Of a DNA stretch of 64,000 bases, positions 1-8,926 are shown in pieces (positions within the stretch are counted from its first letter, which is position 1; every line of letters begins with the position of its first letter). The stretch is from Streptomyces sp. CB02058. Lineage in GTDB: Bacteria; Actinomycetota; Actinomycetes; Streptomycetales; Streptomycetaceae. Below the pieces are notes generated by a model. It did no database searches. It saw nothing but the letters and a program-made list of their open reading frames with translations, and was not told where the DNA came from. Where the stretch lies: the NCBI RefSeq assembly GCF_001905505.1, contig NZ_LIPG01000003.1, positions 1,240,001 to 1,304,000 of the forward strand, given 5' to 3'. Made by a program: the position numbers and the translations under genes.

Positions 1-53
1 CCGGCGCGTCGCGCACCTTGTCACTCGGTGCGTGCCGTCGTGCAGCCCCTCCG

Positions 54-92
54 AGCCCGCCCCGACCGCATGCACCCTGGTCGGGGCGGGCT
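54..92. terminator. Hairpin terminator candidate
   Basis: A 14-bp perfect stem (arms 54-67 and 79-92) closes an 11-nt loop. The stem is GC-rich with no T-run, the usual form of Streptomyces terminators. It probably ends a transcript entering from the left, because the mce operon starts some 600 bp further on. Confidence 0.55.
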
Positions 93-497
93 TCGGTGTG
101 TCCGGAGGCGTCCGCGGAGCCCGCCGTCCCGCTCCCCAGGCCCTCACTTTTCGACAGGTTTCGCGCGCCGATTACTCATCGGGGCATAAGAAAACGGGGC
201 TGCGCAATTACCTCGGAGAAAGTTCGTGAAGTGCTATTGCGGACTTAGGTTACTGGCCCGTAGCGTCCCGTCTGAGCAGCTGGGAAACACGTCCGTACCT
301 GCTTGTTCGACGCACGTGGAGTCCTGGTCGAGCCCTCTTGAACCGGGATTCCGCCGGGAGTTCATCCGGCCCCGGACCTTCCGCCGGGGGCGGAGGACTT
401 CCACCCCCGGGGTCTCGTGGCTCCGGCCCCCCTGGGCCGCGGGACCCCGGTGCACCCGGAGAGCTTGCGCAGTTTCCGACAAAGCCGCCGAGCGGGT

Positions 498-514
498 TTG
501 TCATTCGGTGACAA
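498..514. promoter_or_regulatory. Dyad TTGTCA-N5-TGACAA upstream of mce operon
   Basis: TTGTCA at 498-503 is mirrored by TGACAA at 509-514. The half-site TGACAAG occurs here (509-515) and again at 612-618, on either side of the promoter candidate at 563-592. This layout suits an operator pair, but the binding protein is unknown. Confidence 0.4.
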
Positions 515-562
515 GTGATCCACACCGAGATCGACATCCGGCGATTTCCGCTGTTCAACGGC

Positions 563-592
563 TTGTCCTGGCGGTTTCGACGGACATAACGT
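563..592 (+). promoter_or_regulatory. Candidate mce operon promoter
   Basis: TTGTCC (563-568) and TAACGT (587-592) are separated by 18 bp, close to the Streptomyces housekeeping sigma consensus. It would give a leader of about 90 nt before the ATG at 690. No experimental support is available. Confidence 0.45.
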
Positions 593-689
593 GCGCCTCC
601 TGGTGCATGTGTGACAAGCCGTCGTTGCACGTACCGGAGCCGGAGCGCAGACAGATGACGTCGTTCACCACCACTTCGAGGGAGGGCCG

Positions 690-1673
690 ATGGGAATCGA
701 AGTAGTCGTCGAAGGCCTGACGAAATCCTTCGGCAAGCAGAACATCTGGCAGGACGTCAGTCTCACGCTGCCGGCCGGTGAGGTGAGCGTCATGCTCGGC
801 CCTTCCGGCACCGGGAAGACCGTGTTCCTGAAATCCATCATCGGACTGCTGAAGCCGGAAAAGGGCCGTGTGCTCATCAACGGCGTCGACATGGTGAACA
901 GCCCCGAGCGGGAAATCATGGAGACCCGGAAGCTGTTCGGGCTCATGTTCCAGGACGGCGCCCTCTTCGGCTCGATGTCCCTCTTCGACAACATCGCCTT
1001 CCCCTTGCGTGAACACACGCGCAAGAAGGAGTCGGAGATCCGGCGCATCGTCATGGAGCGGATCGACATCGTCGGACTGCTCGGCGCCGAGGAAAAGCTG
1101 CCGGGCGAGATATCCGGCGGTATGCGCAAGCGGGCCGGTCTCGCCCGCGCCCTCGTCCTGGACCCGCAGATCATCCTCTGCGACGAACCGGACTCCGGAC
1201 TCGACCCCGTGCGTACCGCCTACCTCTCGCAGCTGCTCATCGATCTCAACGCGCAGATCGACGCGACGATGCTCATCGTCACCCACAACCTCGACATCGC
1301 GGCCACCGTCCCGGACAACATGGGCATGCTGTTCTGCCGCAACCTCGTCACCTTCGGGCCGCGCGAGGTCCTGCTCACCAGCGACATGCCCGTGGTCTCG
1401 CAGTTCCTCGCCGGGCGCCGCGAGGGGCCCATCGGCATGTCGGAGGAGAAGGACGCGGCCACCCTCGCGGCCGAGCAGACGAACGGCCACGGATACGCCA
1501 CAGGGCCGCGCACCGTCGTCCCGCAGCTGGAGCCCTCGCCCGGGATGCCCGTACGGCAGGCGGCACTGCGCCGCAGGGAGCGGGTCATCTCCATGATGGG
1601 CCAGCTGCCGGAGGCCGCCCGTACGGCCATCATGAACAGCTACACGCCGACCTTGGACGGTGGGCGCCGATGA
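690..1673 (+). CDS. Mce transporter ATP-binding protein (MlaF/MceG-type)
   Basis: This 327-residue protein is the cytoplasmic ATPase that would power lipid import through the Mce complex. The Walker A motif is GPSGTGKT, the signature is SGGMRKRAG, Walker B runs into CDEPDSGLDP, and the switch histidine lies in VTHN. This order is typical of MlaF/MceG-family ATPases. A C-terminal extension of roughly 80 residues follows the nucleotide-binding domain; in MceG-like proteins such tails contact the permeases. The start is set by GGAGGG three bases before the ATG. The stop overlaps the next start (ATGA), so it heads the operon and is co-translated with the YrbE genes. Here the ATPase is encoded inside the operon, whereas mycobacterial mceG is unlinked. 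Confidence 0.9.
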   Translation: MGIEVVVEGLTKSFGKQNIWQDVSLTLPAGEVSVMLGPSGTGKTVFLKSIIGLLKPEKGRVLINGVDMVNSPEREIMETRKLFGLMFQDGALFGSMSLFDNIAFPLREHTRKKESEIRRIVMERIDIVGLLGAEEKLPGEISGGMRKRAGLARALVLDPQIILCDEPDSGLDPVRTAYLSQLLIDLNAQIDATMLIVTHNLDIAATVPDNMGMLFCRNLVTFGPREVLLTSDMPVVSQFLAGRREGPIGMSEEKDAATLAAEQTNGHGYATGPRTVVPQLEPSPGMPVRQAALRRRERVISMMGQLPEAARTAIMNSYTPTLDGGRR

Positions 1674-2515
1674 CGGCACCACTGCCCGTGCGGCCTCCCG
1701 CTCCGGCCGCCGAGAAGACGCCGGAGCCCCCCGGACAGCGACCGTCCTCCCGGCTCCTCGCCCCGCTGCGCCAGACCGGGCAGCTCTTCGCCCTCGCCCT
1801 GGCCGTCGCCCGGGCCGTCTTCCGGCGCCCCTTCCAGGTACGGGAGTTCATCGAGCAGTTCTGGTTCGTCGCCAGCGTGACCATCCTGCCCGCGGCCCTG
1901 GTCTCGATCCCCTTCGGCGCGGTCATCGCCCTCCAGGTCGGCTCCCTGACCGAGCAGCTGGGCGCCCAGTCCTTCACCGGCGGCGCGAGCGTCCTCGCGG
2001 TCATCCAGCAGGCCAGCCCGCTCATCGTCGCCCTGCTGATCGCCGGAGCGGCGGGCTCGGCCATCTGCGCCGACCTCGGCTCCCGCAAGATCCGCGAGGA
2101 ACTCGACGCCATGGAGGTCATGGGCGTCTCGCCCATCCAGCGCCTCGTCGTGCCGCGCGTCCTGGCCACCATGTTCGTCGCCGTCCTGCTGAACGGCCTG
2201 GTCTCCGTCGTCGGCACGCTCGGCGGCTACTTCTTCAACGTGATCATGCAGGACGGCACGCCCGGCGCCTACCTCGCCAGCTTCTCCGCACTGGCCCAGC
2301 TCCCCGACCTCTACGTCGGCGAGCTCAAGGCCCTCATCTTCGGCTTCATCGCCGGCATCGTCGCCGCCTACCGGGGACTCAACCCCCGCGGCGGCCCCAA
2401 GGGGGTCGGCGACGCGGTCAACCAGTCCGTCGTCATCACCTTCCTGCTCCTGTTCCTCGTGAACATGATCATCACGGCGGTCTACCTCCAGATCGTCCCC
2501 CCGAAGGGGGGCTGA
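1670..2515 (+). CDS. YrbE/MlaE-family permease (first)
   Basis: This is the first of two adjacent MlaE-fold integral membrane permeases that form the inner-membrane channel of the Mce lipid importer. The 281 residues include a proline-rich N-terminal tail (about residues 1-35) and then several hydrophobic segments with the conserved MlaE stretch around LDAMEVMGVSPIQ. The gene overlaps the ATPase gene by four bases and lies three bases before the second permease. The pair would form a heterodimer that docks the ATPase below and the MCE proteins above. Confidence 0.9.
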   Translation: MTAPLPVRPPAPAAEKTPEPPGQRPSSRLLAPLRQTGQLFALALAVARAVFRRPFQVREFIEQFWFVASVTILPAALVSIPFGAVIALQVGSLTEQLGAQSFTGGASVLAVIQQASPLIVALLIAGAAGSAICADLGSRKIREELDAMEVMGVSPIQRLVVPRVLATMFVAVLLNGLVSVVGTLGGYFFNVIMQDGTPGAYLASFSALAQLPDLYVGELKALIFGFIAGIVAAYRGLNPRGGPKGVGDAVNQSVVITFLLLFLVNMIITAVYLQIVPPKGG

Positions 2516-2518
2516 CCG

Positions 2519-3322
2519 ATGTCGATGCTCGGCTGGCTCGACCGCTCGGGTGAGCAACTCACCTTCTACGTACGGGCACTCATCTGGATTCCGCGGACCC
2601 TGCGCCGCTATCTCAAGGAGGTGCAGCGGCTGCTCGCCGAGGTCGCCTTCGGCAGCGGTGGCCTGGGGGTCATCGGCGGAACCATCGGTGTGATGATCGC
2701 GATGACCCTCGCCACCGGCACGGTCGTCGGCCTCCAGGGGTACGCCGCCCTCGACCAGATCGGCACCTCGGCCCTGACGGGCTTCATCTCCGCGTACTTC
2801 AACACCCGGGAGATCGCCCCGCTCGTCGCGGGCCTCGCGCTCTCCGCGACCGTCGGCGCGGGATTCACCGCCCAGCTCGGCGCGATGCGGATCAACGAGG
2901 AGGTCGACGCCCTGGAAGCGATGGGCGTGCGCTCCATGCCCTACCTCGTCACCACGCGGATCATCGCGGGCGTCGTCGCCATCATCCCGCTGTACGCGAT
3001 CGGGCTTCTCTCCTCCTACCTGGCGTCCCGCTACGTCACCGTGCTGTTCAACGGGCAGTCGGCGGGCACCTACGACCACTACTTCAACCTCTTCCTCTCC
3101 CCGGACGACGTGCTGCTGTCGGTGCTCAAGGTGCTGATCTTCAGCGTCCTGGTGATCCTCGCCCACTGCTACTACGGCTTCCACGCCACCGGCGGCCCGG
3201 CCGGCGTCGGCGTGGCCGTGGGCCGCTCGGTGCGCAACGCCATCGTGCTCATCAGCGTCACCGACTTCTTCCTCTCGCTCGCCATCTGGGGCGCGACGAC
3301 AACCGTGAAGGTGGCCGGCTGA
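2519..3322 (+). CDS. YrbE/MlaE-family permease (second)
   Basis: This second MlaE-type permease has 267 residues and is likely the heterodimer partner of the upstream permease. The family core is visible at EEVDALEAMGVRSMPY, which matches the equivalent stretch in the first permease, and hydrophobic segments cover most of the rest. The stop codon (3320-3322) overlaps the following MCE start by one base. The order ATPase, permease A, permease B, then MCE proteins is canonical for actinobacterial mce operons with an internal ATPase. Confidence 0.9.
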   Translation: MSMLGWLDRSGEQLTFYVRALIWIPRTLRRYLKEVQRLLAEVAFGSGGLGVIGGTIGVMIAMTLATGTVVGLQGYAALDQIGTSALTGFISAYFNTREIAPLVAGLALSATVGAGFTAQLGAMRINEEVDALEAMGVRSMPYLVTTRIIAGVVAIIPLYAIGLLSSYLASRYVTVLFNGQSAGTYDHYFNLFLSPDDVLLSVLKVLIFSVLVILAHCYYGFHATGGPAGVGVAVGRSVRNAIVLISVTDFFLSLAIWGATTTVKVAG

Positions 3323-4617
3323 TGCCTTCTCCCACGGCGCAGACGGTGCGCCGCAGACTCGCGGGAGTGGCCTTCGTGCTCGTGCCCGCCATGCTCGTAT
3401 GGCTGTCGGTGTCCGTGTACGAGAAGGACTTCACGGAGGTGGCCACCGTGACCGTGCGCACCGGCAGCGTCGGCAACGAGATGCACGACAACGCCGACGT
3501 GAAGCTGCGCGGTGTCGTCATCGGCCAGGTGCGCGACATCGCGGTCGAGGGGGACGGGGCGCGCCTCACCCTCGCCATCCAGCCGGACAGGCTCGGACAG
3601 ATACCCGACGACGTCACCGCCCAGATGCTCCCCACCACCCTCTTCGGCGAGCGGTTCGTCGCCCTCGTGCCCCCGGCCGTCCCGTCCGCACGGGCACTCC
3701 GGGCGGGCGCGGTGATCCCCCAGGACCGCTCGGCCAACGCCATCGAGCTGGAGGAGGTCCTCGACAACGTCCTGCCGATGCTGACCGCCGTCAAGCCGGA
3801 GAAGCTCGCCGCCACCCTCGGCGCCGTGTCCCAGGCACTCGAGGGACGGGGCGACAAGCTCGGCGACACCCTGGTCACCCTCGACGCGCACCTCAAGGAA
3901 TTCAACCCGCAACTCCCGACGCTCAACGCGGACATCAAGGAACTCGTCAAGGTCAGCACGCTCTACGCCGACGCCGCACCCGATGTCCTGGACGCGCTGA
4001 CCGACTTCACCACCACCAGCGGAACCATCGCCGAACAGCAGGCGGAACTCGCCGGTCTGTACGGCTCCACCACCGCCTCCGCCCAGGACGTCACCTCGTT
4101 CCTGCGCAAGAACAAGGACAACCTCATCCGCCTCTCCGCCTCGGGCCGCCCGACGCTGGAACTCCTCGCGGAGTACTCGGACGCCTTCCCCTGCACCCTG
4201 CGCACGATGGCGGGGTTCGTCCCCGCCATGGACAAGGCGCTCGGCAAGGGCACCGACCGGCCCGGACTCCACGTCACCCTCAGGCCCGTTGAGTCCAAGG
4301 GCAAGTACGTGGCCGGGAGGGACACCCCGGTGTACGGCGCGACCGGCGGCCCGCACTGCTACTCGGTGCCCTACACCGGGAGGCCGGTGCCGACCGCCGA
4401 TGTGCGGTCCGCTCCCACCACGGACGCGGGCGCCCCCGAAGCGGACGTCCAGGAGCCCGGGGACACCGCGCTCGGCATGCCCAACTCGCCCGAGGAGAGC
4501 CGGCTCGTCAACGAACTGGTCGCCCCCTCCCTGAAGATCCGGCCCGAGACCCTGCCCGACTGGAGCAGCGTGCTCATCGGGCCCGCGTTCCGCGGTGCGG
4601 AGGTGAAGCTCAAGTGA
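3322..4617 (+). CDS. MCE-family lipid-binding protein (MceA position)
   Basis: This is the first of six consecutive MCE proteins (431 residues). A single N-terminal transmembrane segment (about residues 10-30) anchors it, followed by one MCE domain (about 35-130) with the typical stretch around VKLRGVVIGQVRDI. A long helical region (to about 320) and a low-complexity acidic tail follow. In mycobacteria six different MCE subunits assemble into a tunnel that passes lipids across the envelope, and the same role is inferred here. It overlaps the upstream permease and the downstream MCE gene (ATGA type). Confidence 0.88.
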   Translation: MPSPTAQTVRRRLAGVAFVLVPAMLVWLSVSVYEKDFTEVATVTVRTGSVGNEMHDNADVKLRGVVIGQVRDIAVEGDGARLTLAIQPDRLGQIPDDVTAQMLPTTLFGERFVALVPPAVPSARALRAGAVIPQDRSANAIELEEVLDNVLPMLTAVKPEKLAATLGAVSQALEGRGDKLGDTLVTLDAHLKEFNPQLPTLNADIKELVKVSTLYADAAPDVLDALTDFTTTSGTIAEQQAELAGLYGSTTASAQDVTSFLRKNKDNLIRLSASGRPTLELLAEYSDAFPCTLRTMAGFVPAMDKALGKGTDRPGLHVTLRPVESKGKYVAGRDTPVYGATGGPHCYSVPYTGRPVPTADVRSAPTTDAGAPEADVQEPGDTALGMPNSPEESRLVNELVAPSLKIRPETLPDWSSVLIGPAFRGAEVKLK

Positions 4618-5645
4618 AGCGCCGCTCCCTCACGGGACCTCTCGTGAAGTCGATCGTCTTCGTCGTGGTGACCGTCCTGGCCACCACCGTCCTGGGCCTG
4701 TCCATCGCCAGTACGGACGTCGGCGACACCACCTCGTACAAGGCGAGGTTCACCGATGCCACAGGGCTCGTCGTCGGCGACAGCGTTCGGATCGCCGGGG
4801 TCAAGGTCGGGCAGGTCGAGTCCATCGAGGTCGCCGACCGACGGGTGGCCGAGGTCGGGTTCGCCGTCCGCAAGGGCCGCAAGCTGCCCGCGTCGGTGAC
4901 CGCGTCGATCAAGTACCTCAACATGGTCGGCCAGCGCTACGTCGACCTCGACCAGGGCGCCGGGCCCGTCGGCCGGAGCTTCAGGTCGGGAGCCACCATC
5001 CCGCTCTCCCGCACCACGCCCGCGCTCGATCTCACCCAGCTCTTCAACGGCTTCCAGCCGCTCTTCGAGGGACTGTCGCCACCGGACGTCAACCAGCTGG
5101 CCGGATCGATCGTCCAGGTCCTCCAGGGCGAGGGCGGCACCGTCGACAGCATCCTCTCCCACGTCGGATCGCTGACCGGCACCGTCGCGGCCAAGGACAA
5201 GGTGATCGGCGAGGTGATCAAGAACCTCAACACGGTCCTGAAGACCGTCAACGACCGCGAGGCCGGCTTCGACGAACTCGTCGTCACCCTGCAGAAGCTC
5301 GTCACCGGCTTCGCGGGCGACCGCAAACCGCTCGGTGAGGCGGTCACCGCGATGGGCGCGCTCACCACGGTCACCGCCGGTCTCCTCCAGGACGGACGCA
5401 AGCCCCTGAAGGACGACATCGCGCAGCTCGGACGTCTCACCGACCGGCTGGACAAGAACGCGCCCACGATCGAGAGCTTCCTGAGGAAGACGCCCGCCAA
5501 GATGGAGGCGATCACCCGCCTCACCTCCTACGGGTCATGGCTCAACCTCTACCTCTGCGAGGCCAGGGTCAGCGGTGTGACGACCGAGGACGGCAGCGCC
5601 CCGCCCACCGGCATCACGATCGCCCAACCGAGGTGCCAGGCATGA
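4614..5645 (+). CDS. MCE-family protein (MceB position)
   Basis: The second MCE subunit has 343 residues. One N-terminal membrane helix is followed by an MCE domain with GDSVRIAGVKVGQVESI, then a long helical coiled region with an LTQLFNGFQPLF stretch typical of the family. The gene is tightly coupled: it starts inside the stop of the first MCE gene and ends with an ATGA overlap with the third. It is predicted to be one ring position in a heterohexameric lipid tunnel. Confidence 0.88.
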   Translation: MKRRSLTGPLVKSIVFVVVTVLATTVLGLSIASTDVGDTTSYKARFTDATGLVVGDSVRIAGVKVGQVESIEVADRRVAEVGFAVRKGRKLPASVTASIKYLNMVGQRYVDLDQGAGPVGRSFRSGATIPLSRTTPALDLTQLFNGFQPLFEGLSPPDVNQLAGSIVQVLQGEGGTVDSILSHVGSLTGTVAAKDKVIGEVIKNLNTVLKTVNDREAGFDELVVTLQKLVTGFAGDRKPLGEAVTAMGALTTVTAGLLQDGRKPLKDDIAQLGRLTDRLDKNAPTIESFLRKTPAKMEAITRLTSYGSWLNLYLCEARVSGVTTEDGSAPPTGITIAQPRCQA

Positions 5646-6661
5646 GAATCAAGCCCGTACGCGAACGCAACCCGGTCGCGGTCAGCATCGCCGGACTCCT
5701 CGTCCTGGCCCTCGTGGGCCTCGCCGCCTACCGCGCCGACAGCCTGCCCTTCATCGGCGGCGGCACCACCTACACCGCCGACTTCACCGAGTCGGCGGGG
5801 CTCGGCGAGGGAGACGAGGTGCGCATCGCCGGGGTGAAGGTCGGCGAGGTCACCGGCGTCTCGCTCGACGGCGCCAAGGTGAAGGTCGACTTCAAGGTCC
5901 AGGACGCCTGGATCGGGAACTCCTCAACCGTCGGGATCGCCATCAAGACACTCCTGGGCGACAAGTACCTCGCCGTCGACCCGCTGGGCGACGCCCCGCA
6001 GGACCCGGGCTCCCGCATCACCGCGAGCCGCACCACATCCCCGTACGACGTCACCCAGGCCTTCAACGGACTCGGCGAGACCATCGAGGAGATCGACACC
6101 GCCCGGCTCGCCCAGAGCTTCGAGACGATCTCCGACACCTTCAAGGACTCCCCACCCGACGTGCGCAGTGCGGCGGACGGACTCTCCGCGCTGTCGAGGA
6201 CCGTGTCCGAGCGGGACGCCCAGCTCGCCACCCTCCTCAAGGGCAGCAAACAGCTCACAAAGACCCTCGCGAGCAAGAAGAGCAGCTTCGAGACCCTGCT
6301 GGAGGACGGCAATCTGCTGCTGGGCGAGATCCAGGCCCGGCGCGACTCCATCCATCTGCTGCTCACCGGGACCCGGGACCTCGGCACCCAGCTCAGCGGC
6401 CTCGTCAAGGACAACGACAAGCAGCTGAAGCCGACCCTGGACTCGCTCGGCCGGGTCACCGCGGTCCTCGTGAAGAACCGCAAGAGTCTCGACAAGGTGC
6501 TGTCCCTGGCCGGCTCCTACAACCGGCTGGTCGGCAACACGCTCGGCAACGGCCGCTGGTTCGACAACTACGTCTGCGGTGTCGTCCCGAAGAGCTATCT
6601 GCCGGCGGGCACGCCTCCGGCCGGCGGCGACTGCATGCCGCCGAAGCAGGGAGGGCGCTGA
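5642..6661 (+). CDS. MCE-family protein (MceC position)
   Basis: The third MCE subunit has 339 residues. I chose the ATG at 5642 because it overlaps the previous stop (ATGA) and begins immediately before the basic and hydrophobic anchor; an in-frame extension upstream only reads through the previous gene. The anchor covers about residues 12-30 and the MCE domain carries GDEVRIAGVKVGEVTGV. The helical C-terminal part ends in a Cys-containing tail. The gene is likely co-transcribed with the rest of the operon. Confidence 0.88.
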   Translation: MRIKPVRERNPVAVSIAGLLVLALVGLAAYRADSLPFIGGGTTYTADFTESAGLGEGDEVRIAGVKVGEVTGVSLDGAKVKVDFKVQDAWIGNSSTVGIAIKTLLGDKYLAVDPLGDAPQDPGSRITASRTTSPYDVTQAFNGLGETIEEIDTARLAQSFETISDTFKDSPPDVRSAADGLSALSRTVSERDAQLATLLKGSKQLTKTLASKKSSFETLLEDGNLLLGEIQARRDSIHLLLTGTRDLGTQLSGLVKDNDKQLKPTLDSLGRVTAVLVKNRKSLDKVLSLAGSYNRLVGNTLGNGRWFDNYVCGVVPKSYLPAGTPPAGGDCMPPKQGGR

Positions 6662-6662
6662 C

Positions 6663-7787
6663 ATGAGACGCACCCGCATCATCGGCATCGGCGCAGGCCT
6701 CGCCGTGGTCGCCGTCGCCGCCACCTCGGGGGTGATGGCCATGGACGACCAGGGGAAGACCACCATCACCGCCTACTTCGACCAGGCGACGGGCGTGTAC
6801 GCCGGATCGGACCTGCGCATCCTCGGAGTCAAGGTCGGCACCGTCGAGTCCGTGCAGCCGCGCGGCAAGGAGGTCCGGGTCACCCTGAAGCTCGACGAGG
6901 GCGTCGAGGTCCCAGCGGACGCGCACGCCGTCGTCGTCGCCCCCAGCCTCGTCGCCGACCGGTACGTACAGCTCGCCCCGGCCTACACCGGGGGAGCGAG
7001 GCTCGAGGACGACGCCGTACTGCCGGCGGCGGCCAACGCCACGCCCATCGAGGTCGACCAGCTGTACGAGTCGATCACCGAGCTCTCCACGGCGCTCGGC
7101 CCGGACGGGGCCAACGCGGACGGGGCACTCTCGGAGCTGCTCGACACCGGCGCCAATAACCTTGACGGCAACGGAAAGGCGATCGGGGACTCCGTCGAAC
7201 AGTTCGGCAAGGCCACGAAGACCCTGGACAGGAGCAGCGGCAACCTCTTCGACACGCTGGCCTACCTCCAGACCTTCACCACCATGCTGAAGGACAACGA
7301 CGGCAACGTGCGCGCCGCCGAGCAGCAGCTGAACTCCGTCACCGGCTTCCTCGCCGACGACAAGGAGAACCTCAGCGCGGCACTGACGGAGCTGGGCAAG
7401 GCGCTCGGCCAGGTCAAGGGGTTCATCCAGAAGAACCGGGGCGCGCTCAAGAAGAACGTGGACCTCCTGGTGCCCCTCACCCAGACCCTCGTCGACCAGC
7501 GCGCCTCGCTCGCCGAGTCGCTCGACACACTGCCGCTCTCCGCGGGCAACGTGCTCAACGCCTACGACCCGGCGAACCGCACCCTCAACGGGCGCACGAA
7601 CCTCAACGAGCTGTCGATGGGCGGACCGCTCACCGACCCCGAGTCCGCGGCCGGACCGGAAGGGCTGGCGCCGGTGGACACCGCCCGGCAGAAGGCACTG
7701 CCCGTCCTGCCGCTGCCCGCGGTCGGCACCGTCTACGGCACCCCCGAGAAGACCGGCACCCAGCAGAAGAAGGAGGGGACCGAATGA
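6663..7787 (+). CDS. MCE-family protein (MceD position)
   Basis: The fourth MCE subunit has 374 residues. The ATG at 6663 is one base after the upstream stop and precedes a clear membrane anchor, so the longer in-frame start was rejected. The MCE domain contains GSDLRILGVKVGTVESV. Long helices follow, and the C-terminus is charged. The order and near-zero spacing match the six-subunit mce arrangement. Confidence 0.88.
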   Translation: MRRTRIIGIGAGLAVVAVAATSGVMAMDDQGKTTITAYFDQATGVYAGSDLRILGVKVGTVESVQPRGKEVRVTLKLDEGVEVPADAHAVVVAPSLVADRYVQLAPAYTGGARLEDDAVLPAAANATPIEVDQLYESITELSTALGPDGANADGALSELLDTGANNLDGNGKAIGDSVEQFGKATKTLDRSSGNLFDTLAYLQTFTTMLKDNDGNVRAAEQQLNSVTGFLADDKENLSAALTELGKALGQVKGFIQKNRGALKKNVDLLVPLTQTLVDQRASLAESLDTLPLSAGNVLNAYDPANRTLNGRTNLNELSMGGPLTDPESAAGPEGLAPVDTARQKALPVLPLPAVGTVYGTPEKTGTQQKKEGTE

Positions 7788-8926
7788 GCCCCGCCCTCCG
7801 CAGACCCGGCACCCGCGCGGTCACGGGCCTCGGCGCCCTGGTCGCCGCTGGCGTCGGCTTCGTGCTCGTGGCCACGACCGTCGGCCTGCCGTCGCTCGGG
7901 GGCATCGACCAGGTGCCGCTTCCCGGCGGGGCCGACCTCGGCGACCACCCGTACGAGATCACCGCCGAGTTCGGGGACGTCCTCAGCCTCGCACCCCAGT
8001 CGTCCGTCAAGGTCAACGACGTCGCCGTGGGACGGGTCACCAGGATCTCCCTCACCCCGGGCAGCTGGACCGCCAAGGTCACCATGCGCGTCAACGGCAG
8101 GATCGAACTGCCCGCCAACGCCTACGCCCACCTCGAACAGTCCAGCCTCCTCGGCGAGAAGTTCGTCCAGCTCTCGGCCCCGAGCTCCGGCACCGCCGAG
8201 GGCGCACTCGGCGACGGCGACCGCATCCCGCTCTCCCGCACCAACCGCAACCCCGAGGTCGAAGAGGTCTTCGGCGCCCTGTCGATGCTGCTCAACGGCG
8301 GCGGGGTCAGCCAGCTCAAGACCATCACCACCGAGCTCAACAAGGCGCTCGCCGGACAGGAACCCCAGATCCGCTCGATGCTGACGCGGGTCGACACCCT
8401 CGTGACCGACCTGGACGCCCACAAGGAGGACATCACCCAGGCGCTCGACGGCGTCAACCGGCTCGCCGCCACCCTCGCCACCCGTAAGCAGGACGTCGGC
8501 ACCGTCCTCACCGGGCTCAGCCCCGGACTGAAGGTCCTGGAGAAGCAGCGCGGTTCGCTCATGACCATGCTGCGCTCGCTCGACTCGCTCTCCACCGTCG
8601 CCGTCGACACGATCAACAAGAGCAAGGCGGACATGATCGCCGACCTCAAGGCCATCGCCCCCACGCTCACCGCCCTCGCGGACTCGGGCAACGACCTGCC
8701 CGACTCCCTCCAGGTGCTGCTCACCTACCCGTTCACCGACGAGGTGCTGCGCGGGGTGAAGGGCGACTACCTCAACGTCTACCTGGATGTGACCGCCCTG
8801 CCCGGCACCCAGATCATTCCCGCGCTCACCGAGCCCGCGGAGTCCGGCACGGCGCGGAAGCCGAAGACGGCGCTGCCCCTGCCGCTCCCCTCCGTCACCA
8901 CGTCAGGACAGGAGGGCACCAGCTGA
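7784..8926 (+). CDS. MCE-family protein (MceE position)
   Basis: The fifth MCE subunit has 380 residues. In mycobacteria the subunit at this position is often a lipoprotein (LprK type). Here the N-terminal hydrophobic segment (about residues 14-35) lacks a lipobox cysteine, so a plain transmembrane anchor is more likely. The MCE domain holds VKVNDVAVGRVTRI, and a helical region continues to about residue 310. It overlaps the previous gene by four bases, and its stop shares a base with the next start. Confidence 0.87.
   Translation: MSPALRRPGTRAVTGLGALVAAGVGFVLVATTVGLPSLGGIDQVPLPGGADLGDHPYEITAEFGDVLSLAPQSSVKVNDVAVGRVTRISLTPGSWTAKVTMRVNGRIELPANAYAHLEQSSLLGEKFVQLSAPSSGTAEGALGDGDRIPLSRTNRNPEVEEVFGALSMLLNGGGVSQLKTITTELNKALAGQEPQIRSMLTRVDTLVTDLDAHKEDITQALDGVNRLAATLATRKQDVGTVLTGLSPGLKVLEKQRGSLMTMLRSLDSLSTVAVDTINKSKADMIADLKAIAPTLTALADSGNDLPDSLQVLLTYPFTDEVLRGVKGDYLNVYLDVTALPGTQIIPALTEPAESGTARKPKTALPLPLPSVTTSGQEGTS

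Larger units (their letters stand above)
1..689. other. Non-coding left edge and mce upstream region
   Basis: I see no convincing gene here. The short open frames lack a ribosome binding site, recognisable protein features and consistent codon bias. The stretch holds a strong GC hairpin at 54-92, a dyad at 498-514, and a promoter candidate at 563-592, all listed separately. The long distance to the first mce gene suggests a regulated upstream region, possibly with the end of an unseen upstream transcript at the left edge. Confidence 0.6.

Noticed and set aside
18..705. Several short frames on both strands before the mce operon
   Set aside because: None has a good ribosome binding site, consistent codon bias or recognisable sequence; the region looks regulatory.
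7784..8926. Lipoprotein call for the fifth MCE protein, as in mycobacterial MceE
   Set aside because: The N-terminal hydrophobic segment lacks a lipobox cysteine, so a transmembrane anchor is more likely.
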